From: Lewinellaceae bacterium
GTDB lineage: Bacteria > Bacteroidota > Bacteroidia > Chitinophagales > Saprospiraceae
Length of the DNA: 64,000 nucleotides
NCBI GenBank assembly: GCA_016708875.1
Contig: JADJFA010000002.1
Location: forward strand, 1 to 64,000
Direction: 5' to 3'
A program made the translations under genes and the position numbers. Below the pieces are notes generated by a model. It was not told the origin of the DNA and did not search any database. It was given only the letters and a program-made list of their open reading frames with translations. This document shows positions 29,065 through 37,516 of this stretch, one piece after another. Numbering within the stretch: the first letter of the stretch is position 1; each line of letters starts with the position of its first letter.

Positions 29065-29156
29065 ACGGGGTAAGAAAATTAGGGTGTTTGCGATAGATGG
29101 TTGTATCAGATGCCGCAAAGGCAATTTTCAATTTTCAACCAAAATATTGAACAACA

Positions 29157-29630
29157 ATGGAAAATCACCAAATTCTTGACCAGCTAGGGGAAGCCCCTGT
29201 GAGAACGCCCGAACAAGAAAAAGAAGTTTACAGTCTCCGATTCAATGCCAGCGTGTCATTAAGCAGAATTCGGAATGCTCAATACGCACTGCTTGCCCTT
29301 GGGCTTTTTACCATCATCGCTGGACTGGTAAGTTCCAAGGATCATACCCTCGAATTTTCAATTGTACTTGGTGTATATTACTGGTGTTGTGGGCTTATTA
29401 CTTTGAAATTTCCGGTAGTAGGCATTTCTATGGCGCTTGCAGTATTTACAATCCTTGTCGTACTGAGCATGGCAGAAAATATCCTAAATTTATTTAGTGG
29501 TATTTTTATCAAAGTAGGGGCCTATTATTTTCTGATCCATGGTTTTGGAGGGGGACAGGAATTGAAAAAGACTTTAAAAGATGCTTTTGATCTTGGAATT
29601 TCCGAGCAAGAATTAAGGGAGCCAATATGA
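29157..29630 (+). CDS. Small four-helix membrane protein
   Basis: 157 residues with four predicted membrane helices: ALLALGLFTIIAGLVSS, FSIVLGVYYWCCGLITL, VGISMALAVFTILVVLSMA and LFSGIFIKVGAYYFLIHGFG. The N-terminal 40 residues are polar. I do not recognise a family. It stands alone between the HEXXH protein and a minus-strand acetyltransferase. Confidence 0.65.
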   Translation: MENHQILDQLGEAPVRTPEQEKEVYSLRFNASVSLSRIRNAQYALLALGLFTIIAGLVSSKDHTLEFSIVLGVYYWCCGLITLKFPVVGISMALAVFTILVVLSMAENILNLFSGIFIKVGAYYFLIHGFGGGQELKKTLKDAFDLGISEQELREPI

Positions 29631-29655
29631 ATTGAAGCGTTATGCGAATCAGGGG

Positions 29656-30216
29656 TCAAAAATCCCACACCACCACCCGCCAATCCTCCCCCGCCATTGC
29701 ATCGGAAAAAGTATGCAGTGTCTCAAAACCCACCCGCTCATGCGCCCGGATGGAGCGAACGTTGCGTTCGGCAATTTCTGTGATGACAAAATCATACTCG
29801 CCCTGACACACTTCTTTCATCTTCAGGTACATACCATCAAAAACGCCCATACCCCGATATCCCTCGGCCACGCAGATTTGACCCATTGCAAACCAACGGG
29901 GATTCTCACACAAAGGGATGCCGTGCCAGGAAAGCGTGTCGAGCAAATCAAACATCGGTTGCAGGATCGGAATGTCCGCCGCGAAACTGCGCGGCATCAC
30001 CAGTGCGTAGCCCACCACACGCTCGCCGTCCTTGGCGATGATACTCGGCGCGACCTCGTTCATGCGTTGCAAAACGAGGGGGTCGTGTTTTACGGTTACA
30101 AATCCTTGTTCCTGCGCCACAGCGGGCGAAACATTAGAAACATGATTTTTAGCCTGTAAATCAAGTATTTGGGTTACTTCTTCAGAAGTAGCGACAGAAG
30201 AAAAAATGATTTCCAT
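29656..30216 (-). CDS. GNAT-family N-acetyltransferase
   Basis: 186 residues with the GNAT acetyl-CoA loop GQICVAEGYRGMGVFDGMY (pattern Q/R-x-x-G-x-G/A) and the following FVITEIAERNVRSIRAHERV, then GFETLHTF, the usual end of the fold. The substrate is unknown. The 200 bases upstream (30,217-30,437) hold the repeat hairpin shared with the divergent pntAA gene. Confidence 0.85.
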   Translation of the reverse strand: MEIIFSSVATSEEVTQILDLQAKNHVSNVSPAVAQEQGFVTVKHDPLVLQRMNEVAPSIIAKDGERVVGYALVMPRSFAADIPILQPMFDLLDTLSWHGIPLCENPRWFAMGQICVAEGYRGMGVFDGMYLKMKEVCQGEYDFVITEIAERNVRSIRAHERVGFETLHTFSDAMAGEDWRVVVWDF

Positions 30217-30278
30217 GGCGCAAATTTTGGAAACAATTTCTGACTTTTAGAAAAGGCACTACTTTCGGCCTCCGAAAA

Positions 30279-30428
30279 GTGATTAGTGGACTGGTGATTG
30301 GTGGATTGGTGATTGGTGGACTGGGCAACTGACGATTAAAATGTCAATGGCTACATCATCAATCCACCAATCACCAGTCCACCAATCACTAATTAACCAA
30401 TCACCAATCACCATTCAACTAATCACCA
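30279..30428. repeat. 15-mer tandem array facing its reverse complement
   Basis: Three 15-base units (GTGATTAGTGGACTG, GTGATTGGTGGATTG, GTGATTGGTGGACTG) at 30,279-30,323 face reverse-complement units at 30,359-30,428 (AATCCACCAATCACC...). One 30-base stretch pairs with a single mismatch. The array ends ten bases before the start of pntAA. Confidence 0.75.
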
Positions 30429-30437
30429 CATCTGCCC

Positions 30438-31565
30438 ATGACACTTGGCATACTGAAAGAAAGCGACGGCGAACAACGCGTGTCCGTCACCCCAGATTCC
30501 ATCTCCGCCCTGACTAAATTGGGTTTTGATAAAATCCTTGTAGAGCGCGGCGCGGGCGCAACGGCCTTCTTTGACGACGCCAGTTACGAGGCGCAAGGCG
30601 CACAAATCGCTGACACAGATGCAGTTCTGAAAAACGCAAATGTGCTCGCCAGAATCCATCCACTCTCTACTGCCGCCCTTTCCAAAATGTCCGCCGGACA
30701 AATCGTGGTCGGGCAATTCAACCCACTGGGCAATCGCGAGGCCGTGGAAAACCTGCTTAAAGGCAATATCACCGGGTTCAGTCTCGACATGGCTCCACGG
30801 AGTACACGTGCTCAAGCCCTCGACGTGCTTTCCTCCATGGCGACGGTAGGTGGCTACAAAGCCGTGCTGACCGCTGCTGCACATTTGCCTACATTCTTTC
30901 CAATGTTTATGACTGCAGCGGGCACGATCAAGCCGGCCAAAGTCCTCATCTTGGGTGCTGGCGTGGCAGGTCTACAGGCCATTGCTACGGCCAAACGCCT
31001 CGGCTCTGTGGTAGAAGCATTCGATGTGCGGGCCGCAGCCAAAGAAGAGGTGCTTAGCCTTGGCGCAAAATTCGTGGAAGTAGAAGGCGCCGTGGACGAC
31101 AAATCTGCTGGCGGCTACGCAGTGGAGCAAAGTGATGAATTCAAGCAACGTCAGGCACAACTCATTCATGAAAAAGCAGTTGCAGCCGATGTAATCATTT
31201 GTACCGCGCAGATTCCCGGTCGCAAAGCCCCAGTGCTTATCCGCAAAGAAACCGTGGCGGGCATGAAACCCGGCGCAGTGATCGTGGACATGGCGGCCTC
31301 TACCGGCGGCAACTGCGAACTAACAGAAAACGGCAAAACAACCCACCCACACGGCGTAACGCTCATTGGCGACTCAAACCTCGCGGGATCTGTGTCCAAA
31401 GATGCAAGCGTGATGTTTGGCAAAAACATTGTCAACTTCCTCAAACTCATCATGATCAAGAATGAGTTGACGCTCAATTGGGAGGATGATATTGTGGCGG
31501 CTACTTGTGTGGCACATGAGGGGAAAGTAGTGAGCGAGCGGGTGAAATCTGTAATGGGGAATTAG
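30438..31565 (+). CDS. pntAA: NAD(P) transhydrogenase, alpha subunit part 1 (NAD-binding)
   Basis: 375 residues, the size of the split alpha-1 subunit. MTLGILKESDGEQRVSVTPD is the alanine-dehydrogenase/PNT N-terminus. VLILGAGVAGLQAIATAKRL is the NAD-binding GxGxxG. QIPGRKAPVLI and VDMAASTGGNCELTENG are family signatures. With PntAB and PntB it couples hydride transfer from NADH to NADP with proton inflow, supplying NADPH. The cluster is interrupted by a DinB-type gene, which is unusual. Confidence 0.95.
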   Translation: MTLGILKESDGEQRVSVTPDSISALTKLGFDKILVERGAGATAFFDDASYEAQGAQIADTDAVLKNANVLARIHPLSTAALSKMSAGQIVVGQFNPLGNREAVENLLKGNITGFSLDMAPRSTRAQALDVLSSMATVGGYKAVLTAAAHLPTFFPMFMTAAGTIKPAKVLILGAGVAGLQAIATAKRLGSVVEAFDVRAAAKEEVLSLGAKFVEVEGAVDDKSAGGYAVEQSDEFKQRQAQLIHEKAVAADVIICTAQIPGRKAPVLIRKETVAGMKPGAVIVDMAASTGGNCELTENGKTTHPHGVTLIGDSNLAGSVSKDASVMFGKNIVNFLKLIMIKNELTLNWEDDIVAATCVAHEGKVVSERVKSVMGN

Positions 31566-31627
31566 GAAATTGGGATATTAAAATACTGTTGATGAAGACG
31601 CCAAACAATGGCATAAAAGATATTTTT

Positions 31628-31689
31628 TGCCACTAATTACACTAATTTCCACTAATGATGATTCGTGAAAATTCGTGCAATTAGTGGCA
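31628..31689. repeat. Hairpin of CACTAATT/ATTCGTG units
   Basis: TGCCACTAATT (31,628-31,638) pairs with AATTAGTGGCA (31,679-31,689). Between them CACTAATT-like units face ATTCGTG-like units. It lies just before the DinB-type gene; an in-frame ATG inside it (31,665) is not the likely start. Confidence 0.65.
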
Positions 31690-31703
31690 GATTAAGCATA
31701 ATC

Positions 31704-32189
31704 ATGGAACAAACTGCCCAACATCTTCTCGAAACCCTTGAAAAAGCCCTGCCCCTGCTCCATCAATTTTCAGAAGCAGAAGCATCGGCAAAACCGCGCC
31801 CCGAAAAATGGTCGAAGAAGGAAATTCTAGGCCACTTGATTGACTCGGCGAGTAATAACCAGCACAAATTTGTGCGCACAATGCAAGCCGAAGGGCACGT
31901 GGATTTTGTGGGTTACGCCCAGAATTTTTGGGTCGAAGCACAAGGGTATAATAAAGGGAATTGGTTGGAAATCATTGCTTTGTGGGAACATTTCAATCGC
32001 CACCTGGCACACGTCATAAGAAACACCCCACCTGAAAAACTGGAAAACACGATTTCGATTGAGGGTTCAGATTCTTTCACACTTCGTTTCATCATGACCG
32101 ATTATGTGGAGCATTTGAAACACCATTTGAAGCAAATTCTGCCTGAAGGTGGATTTGTGAGTTCTTTTGAAAATCTTTACAACGCCTGA
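31704..32189 (+). CDS. DinB-family protein
   Basis: 161 residues from ATG 31,704; an upstream ATG at 31,665 falls in a repeat hairpin. The DinB four-helix fold is suggested by RPEKWSKKEILGHLIDSASN (metal His in GHLIDSA), NWLEIIALWEHFN and YVEHLKHHLKQIL with the C-terminal His residues. Members are metal-dependent thiol S-transferases or of unknown role. It lies between pntAA and pntAB without an evident link to transhydrogenase. Confidence 0.8.
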   Translation: MEQTAQHLLETLEKALPLLHQFSEAEASAKPRPEKWSKKEILGHLIDSASNNQHKFVRTMQAEGHVDFVGYAQNFWVEAQGYNKGNWLEIIALWEHFNRHLAHVIRNTPPEKLENTISIEGSDSFTLRFIMTDYVEHLKHHLKQILPEGGFVSSFENLYNA

Positions 32190-32226
32190 ACGGAGCACTC
32201 GTTAGCCCCAAGTCAAGGTTTCTACA

Positions 32227-32256
32227 AACCTCGTAGGTTTTAAAACCTACGAGGTT
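32227..32256. repeat. 30-nt perfect palindrome
   Basis: AACCTCGTAGGTTT followed by its exact complement, a perfect 30-base palindrome. It lies 38 bases after the DinB stop and 64 before pntAB. It can form a strong hairpin and could end or process the transcript. Confidence 0.8.
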
Positions 32257-32319
32257 AAAAGGACAGCATAGGAAAATTTGAAACGCATGCAAGTTAACTT
32301 TCAATAGTCTACAGTCAAT

Positions 32320-32622
32320 ATGGCAAGTTTTTTTCTTGAAAATCAAAACCTTATCTACATCGTCATCCTAAGCATTTTGCTGGGAATCGAGGTAATCTCC
32401 AATGTGCCGGCCATCCTGCACACCCCGCTTATGTCGGGCGCAAACGCCATTCACGGGGTCGTAATTATCGGAGCCATCATCGTCATGGGCCATGCCCAAT
32501 CGGATGATTATCTCGCCCTCATTCTTGGATTTTTGGCCGTTTTACTCGGCACGCTCAACGTGGTCGGTGGCTTTGTGGTCACCAACCGAATGCTCCAAAT
32601 GTTCAAAAAAAAGAAAGGTTGA
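32320..32622 (+). CDS. pntAB: NAD(P) transhydrogenase, alpha subunit part 2 (membrane)
   Basis: 100 residues with three membrane helices (IVILSILLGIEVISNVPAI, AIHGVVIIGAIIVMGHA, LALILGFLAVLLGTLNVVGG). The GxNAIHGVVIIGA segment is typical of PntAB. It forms the transmembrane part of the alpha subunit and works with PntB in proton translocation. Confidence 0.93.
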   Translation: MASFFLENQNLIYIVILSILLGIEVISNVPAILHTPLMSGANAIHGVVIIGAIIVMGHAQSDDYLALILGFLAVLLGTLNVVGGFVVTNRMLQMFKKKKG

Positions 32623-32740
32623 TGAGGGTTTATGAGGTTTATTAAGGTTGATATAAGGTTTATGGAAGTCAATGACGATCCCATCAACCCTTATCAACCC
32701 TTATCAATCCTTATCAACTTTCATCAACCCTTACCAACCT
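32622..32740. repeat. Decamer array and facing complement before pntB
   Basis: Six consecutive ten-base units at 32,681-32,740 (ccatcaaccc, ttatcaaccc, ttatcaatcc, ttatcaactt, tcatcaaccc, ttaccaacct) follow a looser reverse-complement array (GGTTGATGAGGGTT, AAGGTTGATATAAGG) at 32,622-32,665. The array ends 8 bases before ATG 32,749. Confidence 0.75.
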
Positions 32741-32748
32741 ATAGAAAA

Positions 32749-34140
32749 ATGTCCACCTTTCTCTTAGAACTCTCCTACCTCATTGGGTCTATCACGTTTA
32801 TAATAGGTCTCAAACAATTGAGCGGCCCTGATACTGCCCGTCAAGGCAACCTGTTGGCCGCCGCAGGAATGGGCATCGCTATTTTAGCGACCGTCCTTTT
32901 TCATCAAAAAGATGGCCAACCCATTGGCAATATCCCTTGGATATTGGGTGCAATGGGTGTCGGCACCGTCATCGGCTGGATGATGGCCATGAAGGTCAAA
33001 ATGACCGCCATGCCACAGATGGTGTCCTTTTTCAACGGCATGGGCGGCGCTTGTGCAGCCATTATTTCACTGGTCGAATACCACTCTCACCCGGAAGGCT
33101 CGGCGGGCTATTTGCTCATCGTGTTCCTGGGTCTGATCATTGGTAGCGTTTCATTCAGCGGCAGTATTGTTGCGTATGGCAAGTTGGATGAAAAGATCAA
33201 AGACATCTCTTCCAAGACGCTTACGTATTTCAACCTTTTGCTCTTGGTAGGCATCATTGGTGTGCTGGCCTTGGCGGTGGTACAACCTGAAATGCTCGGC
33301 CATTCCGTTCTATGGATATTGCTGCTGCTGTCCATTCTTTATGGTATCCTGTTCGTGATGCCCATCGGCGGTGCTGATATGCCTGTGGTAATTTCCTTGC
33401 TCAACTCACTCACGGGTATGGCGGCTGCTTTTGGAGGCTTTTTGTACAACAACCCCATCATGCTCACGGGTGGTATTTTGGTTGGTTCGGCGGGTACAAT
33501 CCTTACCGTTTTGATGTGCAAAGCCATGAACCGATCGCTACTCAACGTCATCATCGGCTCTTTTGGTGGTGGTGGTGCAGGTGGCGCGAAAGGTGCTGCG
33601 GGCGATCAAACAGTAAAAGAAATCAGCCTCACCGATACAGCCATTTTGTGCGCTTATGCGGGGAAGGTGATGATCGTACCAGGTTATGGCCTCGCTGTAG
33701 CGCAAGCGCAGCACATTTGCCATGAGTTGGAGAAAAAATTAGAAGAAAAGGGCGTGGAAGTTAGTTTTGCCATCCACCCCGTAGCGGGCCGTATGCCAGG
33801 TCACATGAACGTCCTGCTTGCCGAGGCCGACGTGCCATACCCGAAACTCGTAGAAATGGAAGACGCCAACCCTACCATGAACTCCACGGATGTGGTCATC
33901 ATCGTAGGCGCCAATGACGTGGTGAATCCCGCCGCCGAAAACGACCCAAGCAGCCCGATATACGGAATGCCCGTGCTGAAAGTGTGGGAAGCCAAAAATG
34001 TGATCGTGCTTAAACGCTCCATGCGCGCCGGTTACGCAGGCATCGAAAACGAACTATTCTTCCACCCGAAAACCAAGATGCTTTTTGGCGATGCCAAGGA
34101 TACATTGCAGAAGTTGGTGGGGGAATTGAAGGATCTTTGA
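32749..34140 (+). CDS. pntB: NAD(P) transhydrogenase, beta subunit
   Basis: 463 residues from ATG 32,749; a 39-codon in-frame extension to 32,632 only translates the decamer repeats and is rejected. About nine membrane helices come first (from MSTFLLELSYLIGSITFIIG). The NADP-binding domain follows: VPGYGLAVAQAQH (GYGxAVAQAQ loop), HPVAGRMPGHMNVLLAEA, VVIIVGANDVVNPAA and VLKRSMRAGYAGIENELF. It is complete and ends just before a strong terminator. Confidence 0.95.
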   Translation: MSTFLLELSYLIGSITFIIGLKQLSGPDTARQGNLLAAAGMGIAILATVLFHQKDGQPIGNIPWILGAMGVGTVIGWMMAMKVKMTAMPQMVSFFNGMGGACAAIISLVEYHSHPEGSAGYLLIVFLGLIIGSVSFSGSIVAYGKLDEKIKDISSKTLTYFNLLLLVGIIGVLALAVVQPEMLGHSVLWILLLLSILYGILFVMPIGGADMPVVISLLNSLTGMAAAFGGFLYNNPIMLTGGILVGSAGTILTVLMCKAMNRSLLNVIIGSFGGGGAGGAKGAAGDQTVKEISLTDTAILCAYAGKVMIVPGYGLAVAQAQHICHELEKKLEEKGVEVSFAIHPVAGRMPGHMNVLLAEADVPYPKLVEMEDANPTMNSTDVVIIVGANDVVNPAAENDPSSPIYGMPVLKVWEAKNVIVLKRSMRAGYAGIENELFFHPKTKMLFGDAKDTLQKLVGELKDL

Positions 34141-34167
34141 GGCTTAAATTCTGTAAAATAGCAAAAG

Positions 34168-34203
34168 TGCAGACCCTCGTGAAGCGGGTCTGCACTTTTT
34201 TTG
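34168..34203. terminator. Intrinsic terminator between convergent genes
   Basis: AAAGTGCAGACCC and its complement GGGTCTGCACTTT form a 13-bp stem with a 9-base loop, with A and T runs on both sides. It can serve pntB on the plus strand and the convergent gene ending at 34,215 on the minus strand. Confidence 0.85.
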
Positions 34204-34214
34204 CCCGGCAAAAC

Positions 34215-35975
34215 CTATTTCCGCTTATTCCCAAAATTCAACCCAACAGAAATCCCCATTCTCATTTTCAGCGCGATACTTTCCAGTTTCTTTCTATTAT
34301 CGAAAAAGTCGTCGCCCGTAAAGGTGTAGCCATCAGAAGGGTCTAACTCTTTGAACGAAAGTTGATTGTAAGAAGCCCCAATGCCAAACCAAAAATCAAC
34401 ACCAAAGGGTCTGCCGAGTGCTTGCAGACCGTTGTTCCACATCAATTCATATTGTTTTTCCACCGGTGTAATATCGAGTGTTCGGATATCGCTGCCATCT
34501 TCAGAGGTAGCAGTCACCGACAATAGGTTTTCAAAAGTTTTGTCAGCATAGCCAAAGTATAATCCCGTGTAAGTGGGCGTATTACCCTTTTTGCTAAAGA
34601 CTTTGAAGGTATAAAAATACCGATTGCCATCCCATTTTGTCCGACTGGAATTATAGTCCTTGCGCAGTTTCACTAGGGAAAAACCGAACGAGTGCGCCAC
34701 TCTTTTGCCCCGCAAATCGAGGTGTCCACCGAAGTCCATTTTTTCCACCGAAGTAATGAGTGGGATGATATCCAGGCCTAGGTACACATTAAAATTCCGG
34801 TTGGCACGTCGAGCCTGTTTGCGACGTTCTGCCTCTGCTTTGCGGGCAGTCTCCTCTCGGGCTTGTACACAAGTGATGGCGCGTTTCTCCAGGCCTTGCC
34901 CCTTACTGGCCAATCCAATAGCCTGATAATCGCCAGCGTATTGCTTAAATTTTTCACATTCGTTGATGGATATTTTAGCCACCAAAGCTGTAAGTGCCGC
35001 GTCACCCATGGTCTGAGCATTAAGCCTTGTTGCTGGATCCCCGCCTATAAAACTTGAACGGGATAGTTGCAGCGCAGCGTTGTGAAAATCTTCCGAACCA
35101 ACGTACTTGTTTTTGTAACAATAGGCAAACAACTTCAACGCATATTCCTTCGCGTCGCTATATTTTGCAGCGATAGGGGCGGCGGTGGCGCAACGGGCTT
35201 GATGGGTTGCAGAGTTGTCCGTTTCTGATGCATTGACAAGTATTACAGAGCCTCTTTTAACCGTGGGATATTTATTTTCGTTGATTACTTTTTTTTCTTC
35301 TTCATCCTGACTTTCATAGAGTTGTATTGACTTTAAGGCATAATCCTGACGCTCTGTTTCACTCAGCAATGCCGGGTTTTTGACACCCACGTCTAGTATC
35401 TTATTGACAGCAATATACCTTAAATAACTTGAAACTGCAGGATGGTCTAACGCAAATTTGGCAAATCGCAGTGCATCAGGGTATTTGCCTAAATTATAAC
35501 AAATTTCCCCGGCCCCAGTAAAGTATTCTGCTTGTGTCAATGAAAAATTATCCCATTTGATGGAATATTTTTTATCAAAATAATCATACGACATGGGAAA
35601 ATCAATGGAAGAATAGCGGGTAATATCGGCCTCAAACTGTTTGTTTAGTTCATAAGCCTCTGCATTCTGGCCTTTCATACCGAGTATGAAAAAGTAGGAA
35701 TATAAAAAGTTCGTTTTAAAGTATCGTGCTACTTTGAGTTGGTCGGCATTGCCTTCCTGGATTACTTTGTCAAGGAGTGCTACGCCCTGATCCATCCGCG
35801 ATTTTACAATTTTTACATGTTCGTCGGTTAATGTCTTAGGCTGAAGTACGTCTGCATATTCCCGATTGGCATTGTAGATTTCTACCGCCTTTTCAAGGTT
35901 CTCTTTGGGTGTTTGTGCCCAAGTCGGCGAAACCGAAAAGATGAAAAAGGAGATAAAAGTGATGATTCGTTTCAT
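34215..35975 (-). CDS. Exported protein with helical repeats and C-terminal barrel-like domain
   Basis: 586 residues. The signal peptide is KRIITFISFFIFSVSPTWAQ. Residues 25-370 are helical and TPR-like (AEYFTGAGEICYNLGKYPDA, then LRFAKFALDHP). Residues 375-400 are Arg/Ala/Glu-rich (EETARKAEAERRKQARRANR). From about 400 the sequence is strand-rich and ends FNFGNKRK, resembling a small outer-membrane barrel. I recognise no named family. It is probably periplasmic or outer-membrane associated. Confidence 0.7.
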   Translation of the reverse strand: MKRIITFISFFIFSVSPTWAQTPKENLEKAVEIYNANREYADVLQPKTLTDEHVKIVKSRMDQGVALLDKVIQEGNADQLKVARYFKTNFLYSYFFILGMKGQNAEAYELNKQFEADITRYSSIDFPMSYDYFDKKYSIKWDNFSLTQAEYFTGAGEICYNLGKYPDALRFAKFALDHPAVSSYLRYIAVNKILDVGVKNPALLSETERQDYALKSIQLYESQDEEEKKVINENKYPTVKRGSVILVNASETDNSATHQARCATAAPIAAKYSDAKEYALKLFAYCYKNKYVGSEDFHNAALQLSRSSFIGGDPATRLNAQTMGDAALTALVAKISINECEKFKQYAGDYQAIGLASKGQGLEKRAITCVQAREETARKAEAERRKQARRANRNFNVYLGLDIIPLITSVEKMDFGGHLDLRGKRVAHSFGFSLVKLRKDYNSSRTKWDGNRYFYTFKVFSKKGNTPTYTGLYFGYADKTFENLLSVTATSEDGSDIRTLDITPVEKQYELMWNNGLQALGRPFGVDFWFGIGASYNQLSFKELDPSDGYTFTGDDFFDNRKKLESIALKMRMGISVGLNFGNKRK

Positions 35976-36097
35976 AATAGCAAAGTTTTTACGTGGCCGA
36001 AAGCAAAATGTCTGCCAAATGTCAAGTTTGCCTTAGAAGCTAAAAGATTCAGTCATTTTTTACCTTCGCACAGCACTTTTTAACAACCAGTTTCAAC

Positions 36098-37435
36098 ATG
36101 CAACAAAACAAAACCACCCGCCGCAACTTCCTCAAAACCAGCACTGTACTCACAGGCGGGGCCATGCTCTCCGGCCTTCCGCTCGCGCAGGCCGCCCAGA
36201 GCCTTGTGGACGATACCATCAAAATCGCCCTTATCGGCTGCGGTGGTCGTGGTACGGGTGCTGCGGTGCAAGCCCTGCTCGCCAACCAAAATGTGAAACT
36301 GGTGGCCATGGCGGATGTATTTCGCAGCAAGGTGGACAAAGCTTATAAAAATATCACTGCAGAAGATTTGCAAGATGTGGCCGGAGTAGAAGGCTCCGTG
36401 AAAAGCCGCGTGGATGTGCCGGAGGAGCGCAAGTTTGCAGGTTTTGATGCGTATAAAAAAGCAATTGCCTTGGCGGATGTGGTCATTTTAGCCACCCCAC
36501 CTGGCTTCCGTCCTGCGCATTTTGAAGAGTCTGTAAAGCAAGGCAAACATGTTTTTATGGAAAAACCTGTGGCTGTAGATGGCCCTGGCATTCGCCGGGT
36601 ATTGGCTGCAGCGACAGAAGCCAAACGCAGAAAACTCAATGTCGTGGTCGGATTTCAGCGACATTATCAAGAGATCTATCGCCAATGGATTGATAAAATC
36701 CAGAACGGGGCCATCGGCGAAATCATCACTTCGCGGGTCTACTGGAACATGGGCGCGCTCTGGATTCACCCCCGTCAGGAAAACCAAACGGAAATGGAAT
36801 ATCAGATGGATAACTGGTACTATTTCAATTGGTTATGTGGGGATCATATCGTGGAACAGCACGTCCACAATCTCGATGTGGGCAACTGGGCGAAGCAAGC
36901 CTACCCTATTCGCGCACACGGCTCGGGCGGTCGTCAAGTCCGCATTGGGAAAGAAACCGGGGAGATTTTTGATCACCACAACGTAGAATTTGAGTACGCC
37001 GATGGCTCGCGGATGTTCAGCCAGTGTCGCCAAATACCCGGCACCAAAGACAGCGTGACAGAAGGATTCCATGGTACCAAAGGCACAGCGCCCATGCCGG
37101 GCAAAATCCTTACCAGTAAGGGTAAAACGCTGCTGGATTATGATGCAAAAAAGGACCCCAACCCATACCAGGTAGAACACGATGAACTATTTGCAGCCAT
37201 TGCTAAGGGCGAATACAAATACGCCGACGCAGAAAATGCTGCCAAAAGCACCTTGACGGCAATCATGGGCCGCTTGGCTACCTACTCCGGCCAAGTGGTT
37301 GAATGGGATGCCGCGCTTAATTCACAAACGGTGCTGATGCCCGAAATGATGGATTGGAACGCTTCACCGAGGGTACTTCCTGGGCCAGATGGAATTTATC
37401 CTTGTGCAGTTCCGGGCGTTTTTAAGGTAATCTAA
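36098..37435 (+). CDS. Tat-exported Gfo/Idh/MocA family oxidoreductase
   Basis: 445 residues. TTRRNFLKTSTVLTGGAMLS is a twin-arginine signal (RRNFLK). The Rossmann domain carries IKIALIGCGGRGTGAAVQAL and the EKPVAVDGPGI motif (EKP) of the Gfo/Idh/MocA family. The C-terminal half (YYFNWLCGDHIVEQHVHNLD) matches the family's substrate domain. It should oxidise or reduce a sugar or polyol derivative with NAD(P) outside the cytoplasm. The gene stands alone. Confidence 0.9.
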   Translation: MQQNKTTRRNFLKTSTVLTGGAMLSGLPLAQAAQSLVDDTIKIALIGCGGRGTGAAVQALLANQNVKLVAMADVFRSKVDKAYKNITAEDLQDVAGVEGSVKSRVDVPEERKFAGFDAYKKAIALADVVILATPPGFRPAHFEESVKQGKHVFMEKPVAVDGPGIRRVLAAATEAKRRKLNVVVGFQRHYQEIYRQWIDKIQNGAIGEIITSRVYWNMGALWIHPRQENQTEMEYQMDNWYYFNWLCGDHIVEQHVHNLDVGNWAKQAYPIRAHGSGGRQVRIGKETGEIFDHHNVEFEYADGSRMFSQCRQIPGTKDSVTEGFHGTKGTAPMPGKILTSKGKTLLDYDAKKDPNPYQVEHDELFAAIAKGEYKYADAENAAKSTLTAIMGRLATYSGQVVEWDAALNSQTVLMPEMMDWNASPRVLPGPDGIYPCAVPGVFKVI

Positions 37436-37516
37436 ACCGCATAGTGGCGACCTTGGTGTAGATTTCATTAAGAACCGCGTAGCGGTTTCATTTGAAAATC
37501 AAAGACTCATTGCATC

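Noticed and set aside
32681..32740. Decamer array considered as a CRISPR
   Set aside because: The units are contiguous with no spacers and no cas genes are present.
32632..32748. 39-codon N-terminal extension of PntB
   Set aside because: It translates only the decamer repeat, and the conserved PntB start is at 32,749.
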